Shown here: one piece after another, positions 18,761 to 31,700 of the stretch
Numbering within the stretch: the stretch's first letter is position 1
Layout: every line of letters starts with the position of its first letter
NCBI RefSeq assembly: GCF_026151205.1
Contig: NC_087076.1
Coordinates: 310,001 to 374,000 of the forward strand
Source of the DNA: Bolinopsis microptera
Lineage: Eukaryota; Ctenophora; Tentaculata; Lobata; Bolinopsidae
DNA length: 64,000 bases
Direction of reading: 5' to 3'
Position numbers and translations under genes: made by a program
The notes under the pieces: model-generated
What the model was told of the DNA's origin: nothing
Databases searched by the model: none
Seen by the model: only the letters and a program-made list of their open reading frames with translations

Positions 18761-19700
18761 GAGTTACACTTTATTTTCATGATCAATACTGTCGAATTGA
18801 ACGTAGAGTATTTCTGAAAACAGTGAAAACGCAAAAGTTAGTAGGATACACTTTTTAACAGAGCAGAATATTTTAACTAGCGGGCCTATATACACCATAT
18901 TCGTACAAATCTTTAAGTTTATCGAAATGCAGAACCTATAAGATAGGGAACAATTGAGTACATAAAACAGTGGCGTAAGAGAGGGCAAAACGTGATAAAG
19001 CTTAATAATCCTGGCAATGTCAGGAGTGCCCAAAATAAAAACATTCTAGTGAAAGTAAAAGAACAATTTTTCATTTAGTACACAATGAGGGAGTACTTAG
19101 GGACCTCACAATGCAAATAACACAATCTCTCTGTGTGACAGACTAGTGGGGTTGTATTGAGCTATTTTCCATCTGGTGGGGGGGGGGGGGGGGGGGGGGC
19201 ATCTTGTTATACGACCTCTATATTGAAGCAGTTTGCTTATCTCACATTTTAATCTATAAACTTGAAACTATAACTATAACGTCAATTTTCGTTTTCGACT
19301 TAATATTTTAACTAAATAGTTTAAATTTACAATTAAAGTATAAATCACCGTAAAATAGATGTTAATTAACATGCTTATGAGAGTTTACAAAATAATATAA
19401 ACAAATAAAACGTTAATTGTAGGCCTATCTTGAACTTAATATCAACAAATAAATATTATTTTAAGGTTGGCAGTTTTATACGATCAGATCAAGCATCCCT
19501 GCCATCTGGACTTTTTTGCAGATTTTTTGCTCGTTGTTTCAAATAAGCTATCGTAGTAATTTAATTTCATTTTGAGAATGTCGGGATAGACGCAACATTA
19601 AACCTAGCCTGTTTCAATTGAAACTTTAGTTGGCACCTTTTCCTAGAAACACATTACATATAAGAAACGGTTTGTCCCAAATATAACAGTGTTACACAGT
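18761..19700. other. AT-rich spacer with poly-G tract
   Basis: No supportable gene. A run of about 21 G lies at 19178-19199. The region downstream to 19707 would include the 3' untranslated region of the minus-strand gene that ends at 19708. Confidence 0.4.
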
Positions 19701-19707
19701 ACACAGC

Positions 19708-22700
19708 TCACAGGAAGTGTTTAATCATCTCAACTTTGCGGCTCACTTTGTCCGGGCAATCAGCCAGGTTCAGCTCCACTGGAATGTGGGTTTCCTGTTC
19801 ACACCGCTGCTTGATGGACTCCATAAACTCGCAGAACGGGTGGTCACTGTTCGTATGTCCACAGGAGTCCCTGAATAGACCATATTCTAAAATACTAGAG
19901 TAGCAGGGTGTAGTTAGAGATTAGACAAAATATTCTAAAATACAAACAATATTCTCTCTAATGAAAAAGTAACTTTATTTCTGAAATATTATACAAGAAA
20001 TGTGCACGAGTAGACCATACCTGATACAAGCTCGAGTGTAAAACTCTATTTGTTCATCAGAATGCATGCAGTGAGAGAAAACGTCTCCCTCTAGGATACT
20101 GCGACACTCCTCTTCAAAGATCCTCTCGGTTGTTTCATCTGCACAGGTGTTGGTGAACGGAGCTCCCACCTCGGCTGTTGTTTGAGGGCACTGCAAATCA
20201 GGCACAATCATTAGTATTTCTTTGTAAATATTGTAATTTATCTGGATTTGAAACTTTTAGGCTTCTAAAATATCCTTTAGAAGATTGTGGACAGACTCGT
20301 CTTGCTCAAATTTCAAGGTGAAAACGATTCATTTTAAGATTGATCCGAATGTTGGATCTTGTTAGGACAACCTTCCTTATTATAAGTGTTAACAATTACA
20401 AATATTGTGTTAGTTCGCTGAAATTATCCCGTTGTCTTTTTCCCGCTTCATAAATAACCCCGGCAAAGTTTCTATAATCCCACCCCGCTTTGGTTCAACT
20501 AGATTTGGTTCGTTTCAATATTCCCATGAGAATCTCATTTGCGCACTGTCACGTGTTTTGATGACGCGTGACTAAATACTATGACGCACATTGGTCAAAA
20601 TTGTCACTTGGCCTATGACTTAACGTAAGAACCATAGATCTGCTTGATCTACGTATTAGTCGAATTGCAGGCGCTGGCAAAGTTCCAGCACACCGCTTAC
20701 TATTAGTATTACATTACTTGACCAGTTCCAGAACTTGTCTTGACGACTTGACGGTTATATTATATGAAATATTTGTCCGGTAAATTTTGTTGTAGCGATT
20801 GCACTGTTTGATATAATAGTCGTCTACTTTGATGAACTTCATGACACGATATATCGACTCCACCGTTTTTCGCTTGCCAGGCTTAACTCGACGCCCCTTA
20901 TTGATATTCATTCAACGTTCGGATTGAGGAACTATTTAAAAATAGAACGCCAATTTCAACCGTCAGTACCTTAGTTTTATTTATCTAGTACTAATAGTAG
21001 TATAATATACGATCAAATTGCGAGCGTGCCAAATCACTCTACAGTCGATCTTCGAGATTGTTCTAAAAGGACCCCCGACAGTTGAAACCGACTTCAATAG
21101 ATGTATTTTCTGACGCTGATTCCGAATCACCCACCATGACATAGGGTTAAAATGCTCCCCTGACGAGATATTGGCGAAAAACTGTCTCGATCACGTGATA
21201 TGACCGTATAAGGAAGTGAGTCTAATTTATCGTTAGGGTTAGAGTTTCAGCAAATGCTTTTGTTAAGGATTGGATCAGGGTTAGGTTTGGGATCAGATTA
21301 GAGGGTTAGGGTTTCGAATAGTCGTTCAGGACCAGCTAGAGAACGGGTTGAAAAAGTCACGTGACAGTCGAGTGTAGAGTGATTGATCATCATCCATCAA
21401 ATTGCCCTAGCACTTAGCAGCATCCTGGAGGAGTTTATAACACAAAACGCAGGCACGCTTAAGGTTATATTAAAATAAACCCCCGTGCTAAAGCACGTCA
21501 GCGTTATTTTCATAATAATCTTTCGTGCTTCGCACTCGAAATTATTATCAACTTTTCCCGCGCGTCGCGGGAAAATTTGAAATATAATCTCTGCGCGTGC
21601 CGGCGTTATGGCAGTGTGTTATTATATTTATAGTGTAGAGCGCTGAGTAAAGCAACGAAACGTCCAAAATTAATTTGAGTTAAAGTCATTATCAATTTAA
21701 AAGCAAGTTGGATAAGCTAATGTTAGGAGTAATCCAGTTTTGTGGGATCATGACGGCTACTTCCAGGACAAACATGTTTTAAATAATTCCAAACTTGTCT
21801 CTGCAAGTTGTAGAGCAGGAAGGTGTGCAGTGTATAGTGTATAGTGTATAGTGTATAGTGTATAGTGTATAGTGTGTTGTTGTAAACTCTCACCTGTTGA
21901 GCGAAATAGTCCATCTTCCAACTTCCTATCAGCTCACTAGGACTGTCATTCTCCATCAGTACATTATTATAGTAGCCACTAAACCAGCTCCTCTCTACAT
22001 CATTATCTCCCTTACCACTGTGACCACCACAAAGGCCACAGCTGTCCATGTGGTGTTCTGCAATGATAGTAGCACTACTGTACCCGTCCCACGTCACTGA
22101 GATGCCATGCTGACCCATTGTAATCCTGGCAAGAGTTTTAAATGTTGTAGTATTAACATTCTCAAGTTCAGCTCAATGACTTGCTAAGTTATTAGGGGTG
22201 CTCTGAATAATACTGAATGTAAGATAATAACAGTTAAAACATACGTGTAAATGAGGCCATCTCTGTCGTAATCAATAGTGAGGCTGCCCAACGTGACTTG
22301 CCCGCCAGGAGCGATAATCTCCTCCGTGCCATTATTATTTACTAACCAACCTTGCAGGAACTGAAACATTATCTTCGTCTTAAAATTAAGGCTCGATACT
22401 GTAAATTGAAAATGTGTAATTTAGAGCTCTTATCAGTATTTTGCACTTCAAGCAGTCCGGAAATCAGGTAAAACCGTTACAGGATATCATAAAGAAAATC
22501 TAATAAAGAATAGGTTAGGTAGGTAATAAAGAATACACGTGATCTGAAAATACCTGGACAGCAGTACCGTCGGAAATAACAGTGATGGACTCAAGGCAGC
22601 TGGAGTCGGCTCCACAAGGTTTTATCCTACCGTACACGAACCATTTGGGGTGCTTTCCACAGTCCATAGTAAGAACATACTCACAGGCTCCCACAAAGCT

Positions 22701-25700
22701 GTACATGGAACCGTCAAAGGTAGTGACGTGAGGGTCCCCGAACACGTGACACACTTTCCGCTCGGTTTCCTGCATCTGTAGCACGTCCACACTCACAATC
22801 TGCGATTACGAGTTACTACTTCAACAATAACCAAATTTATTACAATCTACACGTCCACATCACAATCTGCGAGAGGGAGTTATATACCTGCATCTTAGCC
22901 AAAAACCCACACTCACAATCTGCAACAATAACCTATTTATTACAATCTGTAGGCACGTTCCCTCCCCCCCCCCCCCCCACTCACAATCTGCAACAATAAC
23001 CATATTTATTACAATCTGTAGCACGTCCACACTCACAATCTGCAACAATAACCATATTTATTACAATCTGTAGCACGTCCACACTCACAATCTGCAACAA
23101 TAACCATATTTATTAGCATCTGTAGCACGTCCACACTCACAATCTGCAACAATAACCATATTTATTAGCATCTGTAGCACGTCCACACTCACAATCTGCA
23201 ACAATAACCATATTTATTAGCATCTGTAGCACGTCCACACTCACAATCTGCAACAATAACCATATTTATTAGCATCTGTAGCACGTCCACACTCACAATC
23301 TGCAACAATAACCATATTTATTAGCATCTGTAGCACGTCCACACTCACAATCTGCAACAATAACCATATTTATTAGCATCTGTAGCACGTCCACACTCAC
23401 AATCTGCGACAATAACCATATTTATTACAATCTGTAGTACGTCCACACTCACAATCTGCGACAATAACCATATTTATTACAATCTGTAGTACGTCCACAC
23501 TCACAATCTGCGACAATAACCATATTTATTACAATCTGTAGCACGTCCACACTCACAATCTGCAACAATAACCATATTTATTACAATCTGTAGCACGTCC
23601 ACACTCACAATCTGCGATACGGAGTTACTAACTTCAACAATAACCATATTTATTACAATGGATTGACAGTGCATTTAAATGAAACGTTGAAAGAACTGCT
23701 GAATTGTAAACTTATGATATTATGTTGCTACTAGTGGGGCTATGTTGCTATGTTTTGTTCAGAGCTTAACCTTTCTGAATATCAATCCTTAGGCGAGGCT
23801 GTGAACCTTGTGAAAAATGTCAAATTGCTGTCCGAGAGAGGAGAAGAGCAAACGAAAAGCAAAAAAGCATCCAGAGAATGATGAGTTTTGAAAAGTGTGT
23901 TGACGCAGAAATCACCATCAATCGAGCTAGGGATAGCTACTATCTTGCAAAAGAGACTCGAAAGGGATCTATAAAGTCATGAATAAACTTTTAGATCTGC
24001 CCTAAAAGAAGCATCTATTACTGTATTAGGCCTGGACTCAAGAAACCCACCTTAGATGTTGAAGAGCTCAAAAAACTATCGACCGATTAGCAATCTAACA
24101 TATTTGTCCAAAATACTGGAAAAAGTAGTTCATTACCAATTAAATGAATATGCTGATGTCAACAACCTATTTTCCTCATATAAATCAGGCTATAGAAAGT
24201 TATATACTCTATAGCTGTGAAACTGCAGTTACCAAGATACATAATGATATTCTAATGATGATTGATAGCAAATCGCAAAATGTTGTGTTTCTAATCAGCT
24301 GCTTTCCATAAACCATAATCCTCCTTACGAAACTCAAGAATGGTATTACAGAACTCAGATGAGTAAAGTGTAACCTAAATAATCGCACATTCAAGATAAA
24401 AGTAAAAAAGCCACATCTTCTGAATGCTATCTGGATATTGGTGTACCTCGAGGATCCATTTTAGGACCACTACTGTTCATATTGTATACTAGAGAAGAAA
24501 TTGTCACAAAATATGGTTCTCGATTCATCTGTATGCAACAGGTGTACTTTGCTTTTGATGTTCACAGTTCTAATCCTGATTTAACAGCTGTGAAAAATTG
24601 CTTTCTTGAGATAAAGCAATGGATGACAGTTAACTTCCTAAAACTGAATGATGAAAGAACAGAGTTCATTGATTTTTTCGGCACCAATGTAATTATGGTT
24701 TTACCACCGTGTTTTGGTTCAGCCGAAATAAATTTTACTATGATGTTTACATAATGTTTATCACTCCAGCTGCAGTCTGGTAGTGTTGAGTCTCAGGAAT
24801 ATTTTTCTAGCTCTCTTTTTCCATGTTTTTGCCTCACAGGAAATATTGTGGTCTTTTCTAAATATAACTGTAATACATTGATGTAAAGTTTATTTGAATT
24901 TTGAAATAAAATATAGGACCATATGTCTATAGTCAGCCCAATCCAGACAATGGATTTAGGAGACCTCTCAATCAGTCCTGTTAGCAAGGCCAAGAACCTG
25001 GGATTCCTTTTTGATCACCAAATGATCCTGGACTCTCAAATAAATGCCGTATCCAAAGTATGCTACCTGAATCAAAGGTACTCAGTAAGAATCGGTTCGA
25101 AGATCTCCCATGACCTAAAAGTTCAGTTAGTTCACTCCAATATTCTCTGTTTTATAGACTACTGCAACTCAGTCTATTATGGTCTAACAGAAAATAATCT
25201 TTATAAGTTACAAAAGATACAGAACAATGCTGCTCGATTTATCTTTGGTCTTTACGGAAAAAATATACGTGAACCTATCATGCCATACCTCAAAAAGCTC
25301 CACTTTCTACCAGTTCGGTTCAGAATCAAGTTCAAAATATTCTGGTGTCTTAATAACATAGCCCCTTAGTACTTACAACGACACATCAATCTCAGAGAAG
25401 TACGAAGACAAAGTTCTAGACTAGATGATGACTTTTATTTGTTGAAAGTTCCTCCTGCTCCTCATTTCAGACGAACAGATGCTGCATTTATGTTTTGTGG
25501 ACCAAAAATTTGGAATGAACTACCCTACTCACTACTCAGTAAGATCATTATCATCTGTAGAATGTTTTAAAAATGCCCTAATGACATTTTATTTCCACCT
25601 AGCTTTTGTTAATATTCCCAATATTTGTCTATAATGTCTGAACTGATAAAAAATTCCATAATCTTGGTATTTCAACACTAAGTCTCGCTTGAATGACTTA

Positions 25701-28700
25701 AATGTACATCTTTGTTGGGTATATTTTAATGTCGAAGCGTGTAATAAATGTTAGTATTTATTTATTATTATTTATAATTTTGTGCATGTCGTTGAAGAGT
25801 TATGTTGATAATGGTGGCACATCGGAGTAATCGCAAACTTGACACAATTCCCATGGAACCAAAGCGCCTGATTATCATTCGATTACTTATCAGTATCTAA
25901 TTATCGTGTTCAATAATAAAATTCCGTCTAGAACAGATTAGCTAATTGAAACTCAAGGCCAGAATGTTGTGGACGTAGAGCCGCATCAATTATGTAATTA
26001 TGTAATTATGCTGATATTGAACGTTTATGAAATGTAAACTTATAATATTATGAAATGTAAACTTATGATTATGTGGCTATGTAATAATTCACATTTTTTA
26101 GGGGAGATAATTTAAACTTCAGAGCTTATTTTCTATATGAAAAGCACATTTGAAAATCACAGTGACATACTAGAGTTACTGGGGTTTCCTGTAAGATCAC
26201 AGTGACATACTAGAGTTACTGGGGTTTCCTGTAAGATCACAGTGACATACTAGAGTTACTGGGGTTTCCTGTAAGATCACAGTGACATACTATAGTTACT
26301 GGGGTTTCCTGTAAGATCACAGTGACATGCTAGAGTTACTGGGGTTTCCTGTAAGATCACAGTGACATACTAGAGTTACTGGGGTTTCCTGTAAGATCAC
26401 AGTGACATGCTAGAGTTACTGGGGTTTCTTGTAAGATCACAGTGACATACTAGAGTTACTGGGGTTTCCTTTAAGATCACAGTGACATACTAGAGTTACT
26501 GGGGTTTCCTGTAAGATCACAGGGACATACTAGAGTTACTGGGGTTTCCTGTAAGATCACAGTGACATACTAGAGTTACTGGGGTTTCCTGTAAGATCAC
26601 AGTGACATACTAGAGTTACTGGGGTTTCCTGTAAGATCACAGTGACATACTAGAGTTACTGGGGTTTCCTGTAAGATCACAGTGACATACTAGAGTTACT
26701 GGGGTTTCCTGTAAGATCACAGTGACATACTAGAGTTACTGGGGTTTCCTGTAAGATCACAGTGACATACTAGAGTTACTGGGGTTTCCTGTAAGATCAC
26801 AGTGACATGCTAGAGTTACTGGGGTTTCCTGTAAGATCACAGTGACATACTAGAGTTACTGGGGTTTCTTGTAAGATCACAGTGACATACTAGAGTTACT
26901 GGGGTTTCCTGTAAGATCACAGTGACATACTAGAGTTACTGGGGTTTCCTGTAAGATCACAGGGACATACTAGAGTTACTGGGGTTTCCTGTAAGATCAC
27001 AGTGACATACTAGAGTTACTGGGGTTTCCTGTAAGATCACAGTGACATACTAGAGTTACTGGGGTTTCCTGTAAGATCACAGTGACATACTAGAGTTACT
27101 GGGGTTTCCTGTAAGATCACAGTGACATGCTAAGGTTACTGGGGTTTCCTGTAAGATCACAGTGACATACTAGAGTTACTGGGGTTTCCTGTAAGATCAC
27201 AGTGACATACTAGAGTTACTGGGGTTTCCTGTAAGATCACAGTGACATGCTAGAGTTACTGGGGTTTCCTGTAAGATCACAGTGACATACTAGAGTTAAT
27301 TGATAGAAAGTATTTGTTGCCAAAGAATTGTCATAACAAATTTTAAAACATAGTTAAGCTAAACATGGTTAAAGTTACGATTCTATAAAAATGTACTTAA
27401 ACTGCCTCTAAACAAACGTCTAATACTGTACAATGATTTAGTCGTATCAGTTCTTATGTATAACTCATCCTGTTGGGCCGTCCCCGAAATATTCCTTGAA
27501 AAAACTAGATGTTGTTCACCGCAGACGTCTTCGCACTATTTTGAATATAAAACAAAAACTTGTATAAACGCTGCAGTGCTGAACCGTTGTCAGAAAAAGT
27601 GGCCCATAGTCGGTGGAGAATGTTAGGATATGTTTTGCGGAGTCCTATTGATGAACCAGCGTTCTCTTCTCTCATTTTTGCCATCAATACACTGGACTTA
27701 CCAGGGAGCAACCTAAAGCAATTTATTCTCACTGATTGTGCATGATGATTTATGTAAAAGAAATCTTTCTATGAATAATATTTTTGATCTGTATTATCTC
27801 CGTAATTTAGCTTATGATAAGAGATATTGGCAATGTCCTTAAACACTGACGATGGCATTCGTCCCCCCCCCCCCCCCCCATTACGTCATATCTACTTATA
27901 AAGAGTATTTAATTGTCATCATAGCAGTATCAAAACTCATCAGTCTTACCTGCTACACTAGTTACCATGACAACTACACTAGTCATCATGCTTACCTCAT
28001 ATTCTGCAGTTTTTTCAAGTCATTGAGAACATTTGACAAATAAATAGGGTTTATATTAGTAAAGATTACCAGCAACGTAACATTACTCTTGATTTATGGT
28101 TTACTCTAGTAGCAGTTATACTCACATTAGATCTAATAGATCTGTCGATACAGTTAGTTGCCATACACACGTACTTGCCGGACACGTCGCTTGACACGTC
28201 CTTCACTTCCAACAGGTCTTTGTTGGACATCAGGGCCAGGCCTGAACAAATTGAGAAAAGTTATAAAATGTACAATGTTCTCAATTGAGATATTTGACTG
28301 ATAAATAATGTGACTTACTACGGTAAGGTTTGCTAATTTACAGCTTACCTTTACGTTCGACTCGGTACCAAGCCACATCTGGGCTAGGGGTACCGTGACT
28401 CCCACACTTCAGTCGCAGACTGGCTCCTTGTTGCACCAACATCTGAAGCAGAGTTATTTAAACATTCCAGTGGAGGGGGGGGGGGGGGGGGGTGGCAACA
28501 TTCCACTCAATTATTTGAGGGGAGGTTATGGTATTGTCTACAATGTACGTGAAATTACACGTTGGTATTTTCATAAAAGTGGAGGAATTATATATTCCAG
28601 AACAGGAGATTGTATAATTAGCCTAATTTATCAGTAATACTGATAACAGTGAGGCATATGTCACTAAATGCTCAAATGGTGACCCCAAAACTATATTTCC

Positions 28701-31700
28701 ATAATTATGAATTAAAAGAACTCCTCCAAGAAGAGATGCAGATTAATTTTTCCTTGTTATATAATCAACTCATTTGACTCAATACCAGTGTGCATTTTCC
28801 AATATCAATGTGCACTTTCCAATATCACTGTGCTCTTTTCAATATCAAACTTAAGAAATTTCTAGCAATATTGCACAGAATGTAAATAGATATTTCGTGT
28901 TTTGGCAAATGAAATTTCTCCTTCCAGTTTTATAAAAACCAACAATGAAACCATAGAAAAGCTTATTCCAGAAATACTGACCTTATTTTTGAGCTGGCTA
29001 ACTTCCGGGTCCTTGATGACAGGACAGAGATTGTCCTGCCAAACAGTAAGGTTCTTACCGGACTGGCAGGCTTCTACCTGAGGGGGGGGGGGAGGATCAT
29101 GTTGTTATCTAAATATTATTCTACCTGAGGGGGGGGGGGGGATCATGTTGTTATCTAAATATTATTCTACCTGAGGGGGGGGGGATCATGTTGTTATCTA
29201 AATATTATTCTACCTGAGGGGGGGGGATCATGTTGTTATCTAAATATTATTCTACCTGAGGGGGGGGGGGATCATGTTGTTATCTAAATATTATTCTACC
29301 TGAGGGGGGGGGGGGATCATGTTGTTATCTAAATATTATTCTACCTGAGGGGGGGGGGGGATCATGTTGTTATCTAAATATTATTCTACCTGAGGGGGGG
29401 GGGATCATGTTGTTATCTAAATATTATTCTACCTGAGGGGGGGGGGGATCATGTTGTTATCTAAATATTATTCTACCTGAGGGGGGGGGGATCATGTTGT
29501 TATCTAAATATTATTCTACCTGAGGGGGGGGGGGGATCATGTTGTTATCTAAATATTATTCTACCTGAGGGGGGGGGGGATCATGTTGTTATCTAAATAT
29601 TATTCTACCTGAGGGGGGGGGGATCATGTTGTTATCTAAATATTATTCTACCTGAGGGGGGGGGGATCATGTTGTTATCTAAATATTATTCTACCTGAGG
29701 GGGGGGGGGATCATGTTGTTATCTAAATATTATTCTACCTGAGGGGGGGGGGGATCATGTTGTTATCTAAATATTATTCTACCTGAGGGGGGGGGGATCA
29801 TGTTGTTATCTAAATATTATTCTACCTGAGGGGGGGGGGATCATGTTGTTATCTAAATATTATTCTACCTGAGGGGGGGGGGGATCATGTTGTTATCTAA
29901 ATATTATTCTACCTGAGGGGGGGGGGGATCATGTTGTTATCTAAATATTATTCTACCTGAGGGGGGGGGGATCATGTTGTTATCTAAATATTATTCTACC
30001 TGAGGGGGGGGGGGATCATGTTGTTATCTAAATATTATTCTACCTGAGGGGGGGGGATCATGTTGTTATCTAAATATTATTCTACCTGAGGGGGGAGGGG
30101 ATCATGTTGTTATCTAAATATTATTCTACCTGAGGGGGGGGGGGATCATGTTGTTATCTAAATATTATTCTACCTGAGGGGGGGGGGATCATGTTGTTAT
30201 CTAAATATTATTCTACCTGAGGGGGGGGGGATCATGTTGTTATCTAAATATTATTCTACCTGAGGGGGGGGGGGATCATGTTGTTATCTAAATATTATTC
30301 TACCTGAGGGGGGGGGATCATGTTGTTATCTAAATATTATTCTACCTGAGGGGGGGGGGATCATGTTGTTATCTAAATATTATTCTACCTGAGGGGGGGG
30401 GATCATGTTGTTATCTAAATATTATTCTACCTGAGGGGGGGGGGGATCATGTTGTTATCTAAATATTATTCTACCTGAGGGGGGGGGGATCATGTTGTTA
30501 TCTAAATATTATTCTACCTGAGGGGGGGGGATCATGTTGTTATCTAAATATTATTCTACCTGAGGGGGGGGGGGATCATGTTGTTATCTAAATATTATTC
30601 TACCTGAGGGGGGGGGGGGATCATGTTGTTATCTAAATATTATTCTACCTGAGGGGGGGGGGGGATCATGTTGTTATCTAAATATTATTCTACCTGAGGG
30701 GGGGGGGGATCATGTTGTTATCTAAATATTATTCTACCTGAGGGGGGGGGGATCATGTTGTTATCTAAATATTATTCTACCTGAGGGGGGGGGGGGGGAT
30801 CATGTTGTTATCTAAATATTATTCTACCTGAGGGGGGGGGGATCATGTTGTTATCTAAATATTATTCTACCTGAGGGGGTGATCATGTTGTTATCTAAAT
30901 ATTATTCTGACAGTATTTACTGAACTTACATTTTACAGCCCAAAACATAAGTTGTAAAAATGGCAGCTTTAAATGCGGTAATGTCAGCCTCAGCAGATTT
31001 GAGGACTCCACTCCAGCTATAATACCTATACTACAGACTACGACTATACCTAAATACTATGTAGGTACCTTCAAAGTGCAGCGGTTGAAATAGCTGACAC
31101 AGTTGTTTCCACAGATGGGTTCAATAGGTTCCTGGCTGCAAGAGTCCAGGGTGGGACAGGAACATGTCCCAACACCATTCTGGTTCTTACACACTTCCAA
31201 CTGCCCACACCTTACATCCTTACAGGGATCAGACTGCACCGTCACATACGCGTCAGATATAAGGTAGTCGTGAGTGTTAACTGCGGCACACCTGGTAGTA
31301 ATGAGTAATATCAACATACCAAACAAACACTACACATACCAAACAAACACTACACATACCAAACAAACACTACACATACCAAACAAACACTACACATACC
31401 AAACAAACACTACACATACCAAACAAACACTACACATACCAAACAAACACTACACATACCAAACAAAACACTACACATACCAACAAACACTACACATACC
31501 AAACAAACACTACACATACCAAACAAACACTACACATACCCAAACAAACACTACACATACCAAACAAACACTACACATACCAAACAAACACTACACATAC
31601 CAAACAAACACTACACATACCAAACAAACACTACACATACCAAACAAAACACTACACATACCAAACAAACACTACACATACCACACATACCAACAAACAC

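Noticed and set aside
20714-20911. Minus-strand 65-codon basic open frame
   Set aside because: Short, no splice continuity with the surrounding gene, no recognisable domain.
26145-27300. Regular 40-bp spaced repeats resembling a CRISPR array
   Set aside because: Units are contiguous without unique spacers, and the genome is animal; it is a minisatellite.
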